DNA from: Primulina eburnea
Lineage: Eukaryota; Streptophyta; Magnoliopsida; Lamiales; Gesneriaceae
Length of the DNA stretch: 64,000 bases
Reading direction: 5' to 3'
Assembly (NCBI RefSeq): GCF_022965805.1
Contig: NC_133101.1
Location: 12,623,069-12,687,068 of the forward strand
Under the pieces are notes generated by a model. It was given only the letters and a program-made list of their open reading frames with translations. It ran no database searches and had not been told where the DNA came from. A program made the translations under genes and the position numbers. This document shows positions 50,601 through 62,748 of this stretch, piece by piece (position 1 is the first letter of the stretch; the number at the start of each line of letters is the position of its first letter).

Positions 50601-50997
50601 ACCTATGAAAGGTGTTATGCGATTTGGGAAGAAAGGGAAGCTCAGTCCGAGATTCATTGGACCCTTTGAGATCTTTGACAGAGTTGGAACGCTAGCTTAT
50701 CGTGTTGCTCTTCCACCGAATCTGGCCGGAGTACACAATGTGTTCCACGTCTCCATGTTGAGAAAGTACATGGCGAATCCTTCGCATGTGCTGAACTTTG
50801 AGCCTTTGCAGCTTACTCCGAACCTGTCTAATGAGGAGAGACCAGTGCAGATCCTAGACCGGCAGGAGAAAAAACTTCGGAACAAGTTGGTTAAGCGAGT
50901 CAAAGTCAAATGGCTCAACCATTCAGAGGAGGAAGCTACGTGGGAGTCTGAGCCAGAGATGAGGAGTCAGTACCCCGAGTTATTCGGTGAGTTCTAA
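47619..50997 (+). pseudogene. pol of the LTR-A element (PR-RT-RH-INT-chromodomain), multiply disabled
   Basis: Domains in order: aspartic protease with DSGATHSF (about 47660); reverse transcriptase from about 48260 with the catalytic box reading FIDE (48668-48676) in place of the usual two aspartates; RNase H with YTDA and DHKSLKYFF; integrase with an HHCC zinc-binding start (near 49745) and the DD35E core ending near SERIIQ; a GPFEIFDRVG C-terminal part; and a chromodomain (about 50842-50990). Stops: 48089-48091, 49265-49267, 49490-49492, 49787-49789, 49871-49873 and 50140-50142. A frameshift lies near 49977-49983. The long stretch from 50143 to 50997 remains open. Confidence 0.93.
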
Positions 50998-51020
50998 TTT
51001 CGAGGACGAAATTTCTTTTA

Positions 51021-51033
51021 AGGGGGGGAGAGT
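51021..51033 (+). other. Polypurine tract
   Basis: AGGGGGGGAGAGT lies immediately before the 3' LTR and would prime plus-strand synthesis. Confidence 0.9.
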
Positions 51034-54000
51034 TGTAGAACCCGTAATTAGACTACGTATAAGCCATGCATAATTCTAGTATTTCAAATTAAATTGACTT
51101 CATTGCATGAGTATTTAAATGCTTTCTTAGAAGTTAATTATTTTATTTCAGTAGTTTAAATTTTATTCTTTCAGTTATTTCAGTAATGCCGGACTGGAGT
51201 TGGAGTTTAGAGATAAAATTTAAGATTCAGAAAATATTTCCAGAATTTAATTTAGCTAGCTAGTAAGTTAATTTAAGTTAATAAGGAGGTTTAGGGAATT
51301 ATTTAAGTTCCTTGAGGTGAGTAGGAAATTAATTCATTTAAGTTCCAATAAGTAAGGGTTAAGTCACTAAATTATTTAAAGGATAGGTAAGGCTTTTAAA
51401 GGGTATAAATTTACTAGGTAATCAACATTTCCCCTCAATTCTATTCCAAGATTTCGGCCACCCCTTTAGTGCTAGAACATTCCTTGCCAACTCACCACCT
51501 TTGACCCTTTCTTTGCATTTAATTAGTAGGATAATTCTTTTATTTTTGGGAGCACCATTTAATTAATAATCAACCATATTCTAACCTAGACTAGCTTGTA
51601 AATAATCGGCTACCTCACCCCAACAAACACCAACAAATCATTTGATATCAAACCAAAATTCAAAATTTCAAAAGGTGGAGACTTGGTCTTGATTTGTTCC
51701 CTATATCTTGTAACCATTTCCCTCACTCGCTTAACCACCCTTTCCCCTCCCCCATCACCGAATTAGAGAGTATTTCAGAGTCTAAAAAAAAAAACGTGAG
51801 AATTCAGTGGGAGATAGGAGAGAAAAATCGAGTAAGAAGAAGGGTAGAAAAGATAGTGCTCCACCTCCTCCACGCCGTATCGTCTTATTTATTCGTTTTT
51901 CGTTCAAAACGAAACCAGACATGCATATGTTCTTCCTTGACTCTTCAATGAAGTCCTATTATCATTTATTTTCATTACATGATCATCATTTCTTTGGCAA
52001 AAACCGAAATCTACCAAGAATTTTCAGAAAACAAAACCTACAGATTTCGGCCTTCATGATGCAGTTTCACGGGTTCTCTTGTTTTGTTGTTTCAGGTGGA
52101 TGGTTCGACTCCAGGCTCACTAGGCTACATCTAGAAATGTACTAGGATGCATTAAGACCATGTTGGTCCATTCAAACCAGCCCCATGCATGATAAAATTC
52201 GAATTTGACAGCAACTCTTCAATCTTGGTAATTTGAGTTTCGAAAAATGTTGTTGTGCTGTCAAAGGGAATGGATCTGATCATGGCTGTCCTAGGGGCCT
52301 ATAGCCATGGTTAGATCACTTCCCTAGCATGTCTAAGACGTGACTAAGTTGCCCTTTTGGTGGTTTGGTCCATGGTGAATCGGTTTTCACAAAAATACTC
52401 AAGAACAGCCCAGCACCTTTCGGCCCTCCACATTTTACAGCATGTGTATTTCGAAAATGGTGGAATGGTGTGGATCTTGGTTGGCCTATGGCCCTTAGCC
52501 ATGGTTCATACCATACCACATGATGTCTAGATCGTGCCATGGTCAATAAAATGGCCACTGGAACGACACGAGACAGCAAACAAAGCAAAACACCCCACAC
52601 GCATGCAAAGGTGCTCTCGGGTGAATCTTTCGAGTTGTTGCTGGAATGGTGCGAATTGTGGCTGGCCTAGGGCCCTTAGCCATGGTTCAAATAATTCCTT
52701 GGGATGTTGATAAGAGTCTCTGGTCGGTGGTTCAAGCCCCAATGGCCGGTAGTTTCGAAAACGACACAAGATATGCGATTGCACAGCTGCTGTAATTTGA
52801 CAGCAAGTGGTGCCACTGTTCTCAGGCGTGTTTCGAGTGCTCGGTTTGCTTTTTAGCCTATAGCATTGGACTGCACAATGCCTCATCGAGTTAGGAAGGT
52901 CATGCTTTTGGCCGTTCATGATTCGGATCATTTTTGAGGTCGTACGAGAATTTACGGTGCAATGTGCCAAATTGACTCTCGAAAGAGCGTTTCATGTTTT
53001 GGACAAAATTCACCTAGATTTCGACCCTCACCATTTTAGGAGCATTAATTCATCATTTTAAGCGTAATTTAATCATGACTATACGGTTGTTCAGTGTTGG
53101 TTCGGGTTGGTTCGGAGTCATGATTAAATACGTAGTCGTTAGGCGCAATTGTCTCAGTTATCGGATTTAATTGCATAGTTTGCCCAAGAAAATCTATTGA
53201 AAATTTTTCATAGCATATTTAGGTTGCAGTGAGCCTGGGAGCGATCCAATCCATGTGGTAAAATAATACAAGATATTTCATTATGCCATTTAATTATATT
53301 ACGTGCATAAAAATAGAAAATACTTATTTTTGAGATTTATGCGATATTGCTTGTGGTCAATTCACTATCATGGGAGCATTATTTTACCCGGTCGCCAGTG
53401 ACCGATCAGTTCAGTTTGGTACCACCCGATCGCCAGTGACCGGTCAGTTCAATTTGGTACCCCCCGGTAGCCAGTTACCGGTCAGTTCAGTTCAGTGCAG
53501 AGGCTACTTACGTAGACCATAATTTCAACAGAAAAAAAAATTATTATAAATTATTTCAGTACAGGGCTCCGAGGAGCAAACATTTTCACTATGATTTTCA
53601 GTTCAGTTATGCACGTATTATAATTGCTCATGATAAGTTATTTTCACAGTATGACTCATGACATGATATTTTATCCCATGCAAAAAAAAAAATTTACTAT
53701 ATTATTTACTCGTTACCTACGATATATGCATGTTGAGATTTTAGACTCACTAGACTTGATTGTTGTAGGTACTGATGAGGCTGGGGCCGAGGGCGGGGAC
53801 CAGTGAGCCAGCTTGGTTCGGCAGTAGTGGCACCCGAGGACCTCATTTACAGCACTTGCCATGTTATGCAAACATTTTTATCAGTTGTTGGATATTCTTA
53901 AATTGTTATGTTGCAAACAAATATTTACTTCCGCTGCTATTTTAAACATCAAACTTTATTTATCAATCTATTTTAGGAATGAGGCAAATTTACCTACTTT

Positions 54001-54058
54001 AAAAGAAAATTTTAAATTTTTCCGCAAATTTTCAAGCATGGATTTTCGGGCTGTTAGA
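51034..54058 (+). repeat. 3' LTR of the full-length LTR-A element
   Basis: It runs from TGTAGAACCCG to CTGTTAGA. It has three 38-bp units, one more than the 5' LTR, and otherwise very few differences. Confidence 0.93.
53390..53500 (+). repeat. 38-bp tandem repeat in LTR-A (three units)
   Basis: Units begin at 53390, 53428 and 53466, each with GGTCGCCAGTGACC-like dyad sequence followed by GGTCAGTTCAG. Equivalent arrays lie at 328-440 (three units), 32410-32500 (two clean plus a diverged third) and 45501-45575 (two). Confidence 0.85.
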
Positions 54059-54063
54059 CTTCT

Positions 54064-54218
54064 AGTCTAGTCTAGGAAATAAAAATATATGTAGGTTATA
54101 TGGTGTAATTCGATTTGGACTATTCGAGCTGTTTCACAAATTAGGTCGAAGCATCGAATCCGCTTCACTCCAAAATAATAAAACGCCGCTCTGCTTTTTG
54201 TTTCAATTCTCTTCAACA
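54064..54218 (+). promoter_or_regulatory. Upstream region of gene copy 3, right of the LTR insertion
   Basis: It continues the sequence broken at 43158 and ends in the leader TTTCAATTCTCTTCAACA before the ATG. Confidence 0.45.
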
Positions 54219-57200
54219 ATGTCTTCCCGATTCCAAGCAGCGGTGCTCGTATCAGCGCCTTGTTATCCGAACGCTGTTGCTTGGTCCGAAGAGAATCTGG
54301 TGGCAGTCGCTTCTGGTAGCCTCGTTACGATCCTGGTAATTGTTAACTTTTCAAAGTTTGCTGATTTTAGTATTGAATTGCTTTGTTGCAATTTTACTGA
54401 TACGATGTATAGCATTTTAGTCTCAACATTGAAATTGCTCAAGTTCAGAAGTATCCTGGCATTCAATCTGTTCTAGCTGAGTTTTTAGTTGATCAAGAAT
54501 TTTGGGCTGTCAAGTGATTCTGTTAGTGTGAGGATTATGCAGATGACATTATTAACCATGCACTGACATGAACAAGAATCAATGACCACTGATTCTGAGT
54601 CCAGTATTCTGTGATCCACCTGATGGGATCTGATCCCATGACTTAGGAAAGACAACTACTAAATCAATTGATTGCATATAATGTAATAATATTTCTGAAT
54701 AGCATGCTTATTTTTTAGCCGGAGATTTTTGCATTGTTATTGAGTTTTAAACGCCAAATTTATGCTTACATTTTAATCTACCTGATCTTCATAACTGGTC
54801 TTGAAGCTGTTTTATGTTGGAGTTCAATACATGGTCTGGTTTGAATTTGATAGAGAATCTTATAGTAGTTGGTCTATATAATTCATATTACCTTACTTTT
54901 TATTTGTTTTTTCCAATTAGGATTTAATTTTATACTGTTTGATTTAGCCTTCGAATCACTGGTATATTCTTGTTGTTCACTTGGTTAGAATCCTGCTAAA
55001 CCTTCTGGAGCTGGATGTTGAGGTGTAATTTCAGTTCTCCCAAGCAAGCCTTTTTCCATTGGTGTCATAAATGCTGGAGGTACGTAGAATCATATTAAAA
55101 AATGAATTTCATAGTTTTGAATGAGCTCATTGTATGTATGTATGTACACAATTTGGATGCCATTTGGATTTCTGGGTTTGTGGTTTTACAGTGCAAATGA
55201 AAATTAATTTTGAGTTGAGGTTTCAAGTACCTTTTATTTTCTCAGGTCACTGCATTTGATTTTGTTTTCATTTTGTCACAGGGATAGATTTTCTCTCTGG
55301 GTGCTTGTTGCCAATGCATGTCTCGCGGGATACACGGCCATGTGTTAGGTCAATTTCCTGGTCTCCTGCAGGTCTTGCTAGCAATGCTGGGTACTGATAC
55401 CATTACCCCTGATCGAAGTTTTTGTTTGAGTATGCAACGCAAGTTGCCTCCCAGAATTAATTCTACATTTTGCTATGAATCGAGCAGTTGTTTGCTTGCT
55501 ATTTGCACCACTGGGGGACGCGTCAAACTTTACCGCTTTCCCTTCTGTGATTTTTCGGCTGAATGGATTGAGGTAATAAGTATTTTATAAATGAAGCTTT
55601 CAGGGAGTAGTGGTGGCAGGACCAGAATTATGGTTCGAGCTTGCTGTCTCTTCACTTTAATAATCTTCATGAACCAAAAAAAATGGTGAAAATTTTAGCA
55701 ATGGAATTGTTTCCATTCTTGTGTCTATAGATGCTCTTAATTATGTTCTTACTGTTGGTTCTGTGTTGGCTATGAGCCCATGAGTAGATTCATATTTGTG
55801 CTAATGAATAAATTTGTTGTGTTAGTACTGGAGGCTTTGTTTATGTTTGGAGAGGCAATACCTAATCAACATTTCTTTCAAAAAGAATTTCATAGTATTT
55901 ACGGTTTTGTTGCTTATGCATAATAAATGTCATGAATTTGGAATCTAGTATGTTATCTGTGATTCCTAAATTTAATGTTTGTTTTTCACACATTTCCTAA
56001 TGTTATAATCTGAAATTTTCTAGGTTATGGACATATCAAAGATGATGTATAATTATCTTTCCAAGATCAATTTCGGAGAGTCTCAAATTATATCTTCAGA
56101 AAGTTTAGATGTGAGTTGGTTCTATCTTTCAACTTTTTGCTGATTAGCGTTTCTTGCATATCCCCATATACTTTTCTAGATGAAATATTCTTGATGACAT
56201 AACAATTAATGATATGAATTCCAACTATTCTTGGGGTTTTTTCTTTATACAGGTGATAGGGAGTCGAGATAATGCAGAATCTGAATGCCCTAACGAGCCA
56301 CCTGTATCTAGTTTAAGAAAGGAAAGAAAATGAAGGAGACAGAATGAAACTAATGTACTGCACACTACATTCATTATCTGATTTAGTTTTATCATTTTAT
56401 TCCATGACATGAACCTCCATACTTACTAAATCAGCTTCAATGCAGCTACATGATCTGCTTTCAAGTTGAAAATTTGTCCATTTGATATATGTCATTACAT
56501 TGAATGTGTTGTTATTTTTATTAGGTTGCTGCAAAAAAACTTGACAAAAAGAAAACAATACATGGGAAATTATTCCCATATCTGTTTCTGAAGGGACACC
56601 TCTGAAGATCAAAGAATGCAATGTTCAACTAATAACGGCACAACAATAAGCTTCTCGCAATGCAAGCTGACACCCCTTATTGTGGTTTGGTCACTGATTC
56701 TGAGGACATCTGAAGATTGGGTTTCTATTCCTCATAACTCCTCGGGCTGCTGCTCTATTCTTGCTACTGGATTGAAATGTAGACTAATTTCATTCTGGAG
56801 AATTGATGCACCAGAGAGTTATTCCATTATTACCCCTGAACTCCCATGTAAAGCATCAAATGGTGGCTTTCTCAAGGCACATGATACATGCATCACATCT
56901 ATTTGCTGGGCTTTATATGGCTCTGAAATTTCTAAACCTCAACTTTTTTTAGCGACGGGAAGTTCTAATGGGAGGTGAGTAACTAATTAACCTTTTTCTG
57001 TTTTCGAAGCCAAAAGTCTAGCTTATTTGCTTGACATGGGTTAGAACTACTGAATTATACACACACATACAAATAAGGATTAACTTTTATTTGATTATAA
57101 CATTTAATTTTGTGACTTTCCTCTTCTTTTTGTTTTATAGAGTGAAGATTTGGCAGGTGAATATTAAGGAACTGCTGAAGTCATCTGAAACTGTTCATGC

Positions 57201-60027
57201 TTCATTTTCTCTGCTGAGGGAGGTCAGCATATCCTGCTAAAAGTCTGCTACTTATCCTTTCAAAATTTAGACCAGCTACTTTGATTATATCTTATTTTGG
57301 AACTTGTGATTGCTCGTGTAATTAGGTTATTACTGTTGATTCAGCACCTGTCTCCATACTTTCATTTACTGCCCCGTGCAAACACCACTTAATTTGTTCC
57401 TGACTATTAGTAAAGGATCCAGATCATTTGAAGTGTGGACCATGAATATGACCAGCCATGAATTTGAAATAATTGGCTGTTATAGTGCGCATGACCACAT
57501 TGTAAGTTCTCAACACCTTTTTTGGCATATGATTTATCTTGTAAAATAACAATCAGGTCACTGGTTTAGCTTGGGCTTTTGATGGACTCTGCTTGTACAG
57601 CTGCAGCCAGGTAATAAATATTGAAGGAAGTTTTTTATTGATATAAATATGAATTTTAGTATTAAGGGAGTGTTAGTTCAACAGATATTAAAAATTAAAA
57701 AATCCATGTTAATTGCTTTTGTTATCAAGTAATGCCTCAAGCAGAAAGCCTTGAGGTTGAAAAGCTTGGTAGCCCTCCAGATTATTTGATCAGTTCATGT
57801 ATTACCGGACAACTCTATGAAAGCGTGGAATTTAGTTGGGAAAGCACTAAGGGAAATACAAATTCCTTCAAATACTCCTGGTTTGAATAGCTCCCCGGAT
57901 GTATGCATTAATTTTTCATGTTTACTTCTGTTTTAAATTTGCATATTTGTTTCCAATAGAATCTAGATTTTCTCTGCAGGTTCCATATGTATATGATTCT
58001 TGCTTTGGTCTGGCAGTATCTCATGGGAGCTTGGCAATTGCTGTGGTATCATATTCCATCCGTCCATTCTTTTATAGTTGGAATGTCCATGAACTTATCC
58101 TGAATATTGTACTAGTTTTTCTCTCTTATCAAATTTTAAGTCAAAATAATAAACTCACTCGATGTAGCGATTCAAGATTTGAAGAAAAAATTGAATTCTA
58201 TTCATAGCATTTTGAGAAAACTATTAGATAACATACCATCCAAAAAAATGATTTTTTACTTCTCTCATATCATGTTTTAGATGAGATTGGTCAATATCTT
58301 GCTTCTTGCCCTTTACAAAAATAAAGAAAATTTACTGAAAATTAAAATAAAGAGGAAAATAGAAAGATCGAAATTTCATCTCTCCGGAACAATAGTCATA
58401 TAATAATACCTAGGAAAAGGAGCTTAGTTGACTGAAATGACTCTAAGCAATGGAATCTCTTGATCCTTTTCTTGTACTTGGTCACCTTTTACCTTATGCT
58501 GAATAGATGTCATTGATACCCCTGTACTTAAATCTAGTTCTAAGAAGTTTGGTGTCTGTTATTTGCAGGCTCGAAGATTTGATTCTGATTTATTAAATCC
58601 CATGTACCAGGAAAGGTGAACTTTTAAAATTATATTTTCTGGTAACAAATTATGAAATAGCAACTGCCATGTGGATAGATTCTTGCAACAAACAAGCACC
58701 CACATTTCTTTAAAAGAAAATTTTGATGATTTAGTCAAAAGCTGAATGGAAGCAATAAGAACTAACCATTCAAATAGTTACCTATGTTTGATTGACCAAT
58801 AAATGTTATTGTAATTTTACAGAATTCAGAAAGCTGCTATCGAGTTCCTTTGGATTGGAGGGCAGCAATTGGACACTTCCTCCAATATATGTTTTGATAT
58901 TGATTTCGGATCATTTCCTAGTTTCCCTGAGGTAGAATTAATTTGGTGGGAAAAAAACATATTATGGTCTCTGAGTATGTGTGGGAGTTTCAGTGGGCTT
59001 CTGAACATTTGGGATATTGTGGCAGCCCTCGTGTCTTTCAAACAGTCGATACCAAACTATGTAGAGCATATTCTACAGAAATGGTTGACATCTTATTTTG
59101 GATCCAATTTTGGCATTTGTACTACGTTCTTGTCTACGACATTTAAAATTTTGCCCACTCTTTCAAACCGTAAGTTTCACCTCATCAATGTAATCATCAG
59201 GCATGTTGTGCTTAAAAATGATGAGGTGAGCGAGAGTATAAAACACCAAGACTTGGAAAGATTCAATAGTGCCATAGAGGAACATACAAATGTATGGAAG
59301 GAGTTGCAGTTGTGCTGTGAAAATGAACTACGGAGAAGACTTGTTGGTTTATATTTTTCTGCCATTTTAGATCTTCTGTCAGATGTGCCAACAAAGTTTT
59401 GCGATGTTTGTTGTTGGCGTCCTGATGAATGGCCACAACTGGAGCACTATATCTCACTTCATGAGAAAATTGTCGAGGATGATTTAAAATTTCTTGCTGC
59501 CAAAGTTGGTAAAATTAAGAAGAGGTAATTCATGATGTTCTTATCTTTGTTGAACTTCTTTTGGTTCATTCATGCACACATACATAGAATAGCATCTTAA
59601 GATACTGTATCAATCTATTAGCTGAAGGCTGGTTCCATTCTTGCTTTATTAACAGGATAGAGAGTTTTGAATATGAAGAACATTGCAGTTTTGTTCAGCA
59701 ATTGTGCCATTTGAATAAATAGAATACGCCATTTGTTCGGGAGTGAGGAATGGCAATGGAGTTGATCAAACCCATAAGCTACACCGATGTTCTGTATCTA
59801 TGCAACTTTGCCCTACTAAATATTCCTGGTTTTGCATGTGTTGTCAAAGACGAGCTTCAAAGTTGGCACCTCTAATTTTTTTCACGATGCCTTTATACCC
59901 TTCCAATTTTAAATCTTTTTTCGAATCTTCAGCCTTCAAGAAATCTTTCTCACCATGTTGTCCCTTATGTGGGATACTTCTACAAAGATTACAGCCTGAA
60001 TATTTACTCTCCCCATCTCCAGTATAA
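54219..60027 (+). pseudogene. TFIIIC 90-kDa-like WD40/zinc-finger protein, copy 3 (all exons present)
   Basis: Exons: 54219-54335, 54989-55079, 55282-55390, 55488-55572, 56024-56110, 56253-56354, 56525-56974, 57141-57222, 57326-57501, 57557-57610, 57808-57900, 57980-58045, 58569-58615, 58823-59524 and 59656-60027. Exon 15 ends in a cysteine-rich region (RCSVSMQLCP, WFCMCC, CCPLCGILL), the TFIIIC-type putative zinc finger. Lesions: CGA-to-TGA at 55019-55021 and 56331-56333, deletions of 4 nt (near 56547) and 1 nt (near 56669) in exon 7, a 1-nt deletion in exon 9 (near 57373, shared with copy 1), loss of the exon 11 acceptor (CG for AG at 57806-57807), a frameshift in exon 15 (near 59687, shared with copy 2) and TAA at 59716-59718. 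The large exon 14 is fully open. Confidence 0.9.
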
Positions 60028-60124
60028 CGAAATTCCTCTTTAAAAATTGTCAATGAAAAGTCCGCCCTCTCGACTGAAATCATCAGTCAGCAGCCCCTTA
60101 CAATCTATGATTTATGACAGGCCT

Positions 60125-60270
60125 TGTAGAACCCGTAATTCGACAACGTATAAGCCATGCATAATTCTAGTATTTTAAATTAAATTGACTTCATTGCTTG
60201 AGTATTTAAATGATTTCTTCGAAGTAAATTATTTTATTTCAGTAGTTTAAATTTTATTCTTTCAGTTATT
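60125..60270 (+). mobile_element. LTR-A LTR, 5' fragment of ~146 bp
   Basis: It starts TGTAGAACCCG directly after GGCCT (60120-60124), in the 3' flank of copy 3, and is cut off about 146 bp in. A short filler (GCAT) then joins it to the middle of the degenerate gypsy LTR. The deletion removed the rest of this LTR, the MITE and the spacer. Confidence 0.85.
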
Positions 60271-60274
60271 GCAT

Positions 60275-61664
60275 GAACAATTTCGTTTGAGCATGATTTA
60301 TTCGTTTATGTCTTGTCTAAGCTTTATATGTTCCAAACATTGATATAATTCAATAAAAATTTGGAAAGCTATTATAAGATATGACCGCTATATGGTAGGA
60401 TTATAATTGTTATATGACCTCTATATGATGAGATTATAATCATTGTATGGCCTCGTCACTTGAGTATTAACATATAGGGGACATATATTAGTAAAATCGA
60501 GGAAATTATTCATGTTCAGGATATGATTATGATACGTTATGTCTTCCGTTAAGAAATGTTACGTTTAGAAAAAATATATGTATTTGTTATATATATCCGA
60601 ACAATCCCCACTTGCTGAGTGTTTCCCAATTAAGTCACCCTTACCTCTCTCCCTATACAATACCAACAAACAAGTTGATGGAAAAAACATGAGACGTCTG
60701 GAGCTGGTGAAGAAGCCACCTTCCAAGAAAGATTATTTTCATATTTCAATTGTCAATTTACGTTTTAAGTTTTACTCTTCTGCACTATTTGATTTCTTTC
60801 ATGTTGTAAAGACAATGACATATTATTTTATAAACTGGTTTGGTTATATATTGTATTACGAGCATGTTATTTTAAAATTATGTGATTGTTAAAAAACGAA
60901 TGTGTCTGTACACCTAGTTCTCAAGACATGACATTTAAATGATATTAGAGCCAGCATGATCATAATCTGACTGAGATCCTAATGTACAAAACGTGATAAG
61001 ATGTCAAATTTTTCCAAAGGACCAGTGCATTCATATCCTTGACAATTATTTTCGAGGTAGTATATTAACCATCAATCAACGACCTAAAATCTAAGTAACC
61101 CTCCCATTTTGCACAAAGAAGATCACACCGATTTAAGCATAAATTCTCTAAAATCTCGAGCATGTTGCAACCATTTTCGAACATAATTTTGACAAAGTTT
61201 GAGCAAGAAATGGCGACCCAATGTAAGACCATGAGTAACCTCGAACTCGAGATTTAGCAACTTAGAGGGACCTTCACTGGGTTTTTTTAGAAGTTACTAT
61301 TCTAATAAAAAAATTTACCTGCTTATGTGTTGTTTGATTGTGGTGACATACATTCTTTTATATCTAAGAGGTCCACTAAGAAATTAGGGGTTAAACCTAA
61401 AATGCTTGTTAAACCTTTTAGGATAGCAACACCTACTAGTAAGGCTATCGAAACCTTCGAGTTACATCGAGACTATAAAATCAGTAACAATATGCATACG
61501 TTCAATGCCGACTCGATTCAACTCTCAATGGTGGATTTTGACATCATTCTGAGAATGGATTGTTTAGCCAAGACTCATGCAATGGTAAATTGTTGGGGTT
61601 AGAATGTCAAATTCCAAACCGAGAAGAAATCATATACCATACGCCTCGGTCTCGGGGCGTGACA
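60275..61664 (+). mobile_element. Degenerate Ty3/gypsy remnant (copy 4, 5'-truncated)
   Basis: It begins within the LTR (equivalent to about 24150). The LTR ends in GACATGACA near 60933; a PBS relic follows, then the protease relic at 61327-61602 and the 3' LTR end at 61664. A further internal deletion lies near 61094. Confidence 0.65.
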
Positions 61665-62131
61665 TGTTTGTTTTATAATGAAAGTTCAAGGAATAAAGAA
61701 GAAAGCTATGTTTTCATTTCTAAATCAAAAACTAGTACATCGATTAGTGAGTAGTATTCTCCAACTAATTCCGAGATCTTAAACCATGATGACCAACATC
61801 CAGCTAGGTATCAAAGAAATTTTCTTTGGAACCCACGATAATATTTTTTTTATCGGATCAGTCAGCTCAGGATCAAAAAATATTTTTGTTGTGTCTCTAA
61901 GTTTTAATGTGACAATGTACACATCATCGTCATGTAACGTTGCGTCAACACTTCATTAACACCGTCTGAGAAAAAAACTAACATTGCAAAAAGAAAATAA
62001 GAAGAAAGAAACTAAGATAACATGCTTAGATGGAAATTTGACAATTTAGAAGACTAAAATAAAAAATAGACAAATAAATAGGATCATAATTACAATTTCC
62101 TAATTAATATTATATATTTGATATGGGTTGT
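61665..62131. other. Spacer with a ~160-bp copy-specific segment (about 61824-61983)
   Basis: It is collinear with 41046-41359 except for an extra stretch between GAAATTTTCT and TTGCAAAAAG. That stretch contains GGATCAGTCAGCTCAGGATC and shows no terminal repeat that I can define. It may be ancestral DNA deleted elsewhere or an insertion. Confidence 0.45.
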
Positions 62132-62748
62132 CACTACAAAAAAACGGAAAGCATAGCGACGGTTTTATTAAAACCGTCGCTATTATAGCGATAGTTTTTC
62201 TTGAACCTTCGCTATATAGCGACGGTTTTATCAAATTAAGCGATGGTTAAATTAAAACCGTCGCTAGAATAGCGAGGGTTCAAGAAAAACCGTCGCTATA
62301 ATAGCGACGGTTTTTCATAAATTGTCGCTAATATTGCGACTGTTTGATAAACCCGTCGTTATTTTGTGCGACGGGTTTTTTACCCGTCGCATTTTGCGCA
62401 GTCTTATATTCTACCCGTCTTTATTTTGTAGCGACGGTTTTAGGAAACCATCTCTTAATTTGACAAGCGACGGTTTTAATAAAACAGTCGCCGATCTAGA
62501 TCGGCGACGGTTTTTGCAAAACCGTCGCCATAATAGCAACGGTTATGCAACAACCGTCGCCGATCTAGGTCGGCGACGGCTTTTACCAAAACTGTCGCTA
62601 TTATCGCGACGGTTTTGGTTGAACCGTTGCTATATAGCGACAGTTTAATTAAAAACCATCGCTATAATTCTATAAATACCGAGGTTCGCAGACATTTTTC
62701 GTCTATCTCTAGTAGTAGTTAAACTCTATCAATTTTTCGAAGTTTCGA
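62132..62748. mobile_element. CACTA-like derivative with canonical terminus, right part deleted
   Basis: It begins with an exact CACTACAAAAAAACGG terminus, followed by about 530 bp of GCGACGG/CCGTCGC palindromic arrays. Near 62748 it is joined by deletion to the gene upstream region, losing the second array and the core seen at 42060-42416. Confidence 0.7.

Larger units (their letters stand above)
43159..54058 (+). mobile_element. Full-length LTR-A Ty3/gypsy retrotransposon, Tekay/Del-like chromovirus, 10.9 kb
   Basis: LTRs lie at 43159-46129 (2971 bp) and 51034-54058 (3025 bp). The 5-bp target duplication CTTCT is at 43154-43158 and 54059-54063. A PBS complementary to initiator tRNA-Met (TGGTATCAGAGCC, 46132-46144) and a polypurine tract AGGGGGGGAGAGT (51021-51033) frame a gag-pol region with a C-terminal chromodomain. 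Long LTRs, tRNA-Met priming and the chromodomain fit the Tekay (Del) lineage. The two LTRs are very similar but differ in the number of 38-bp units. It inserted about 160 bp upstream of gene copy 3's ATG. Confidence 0.95.
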
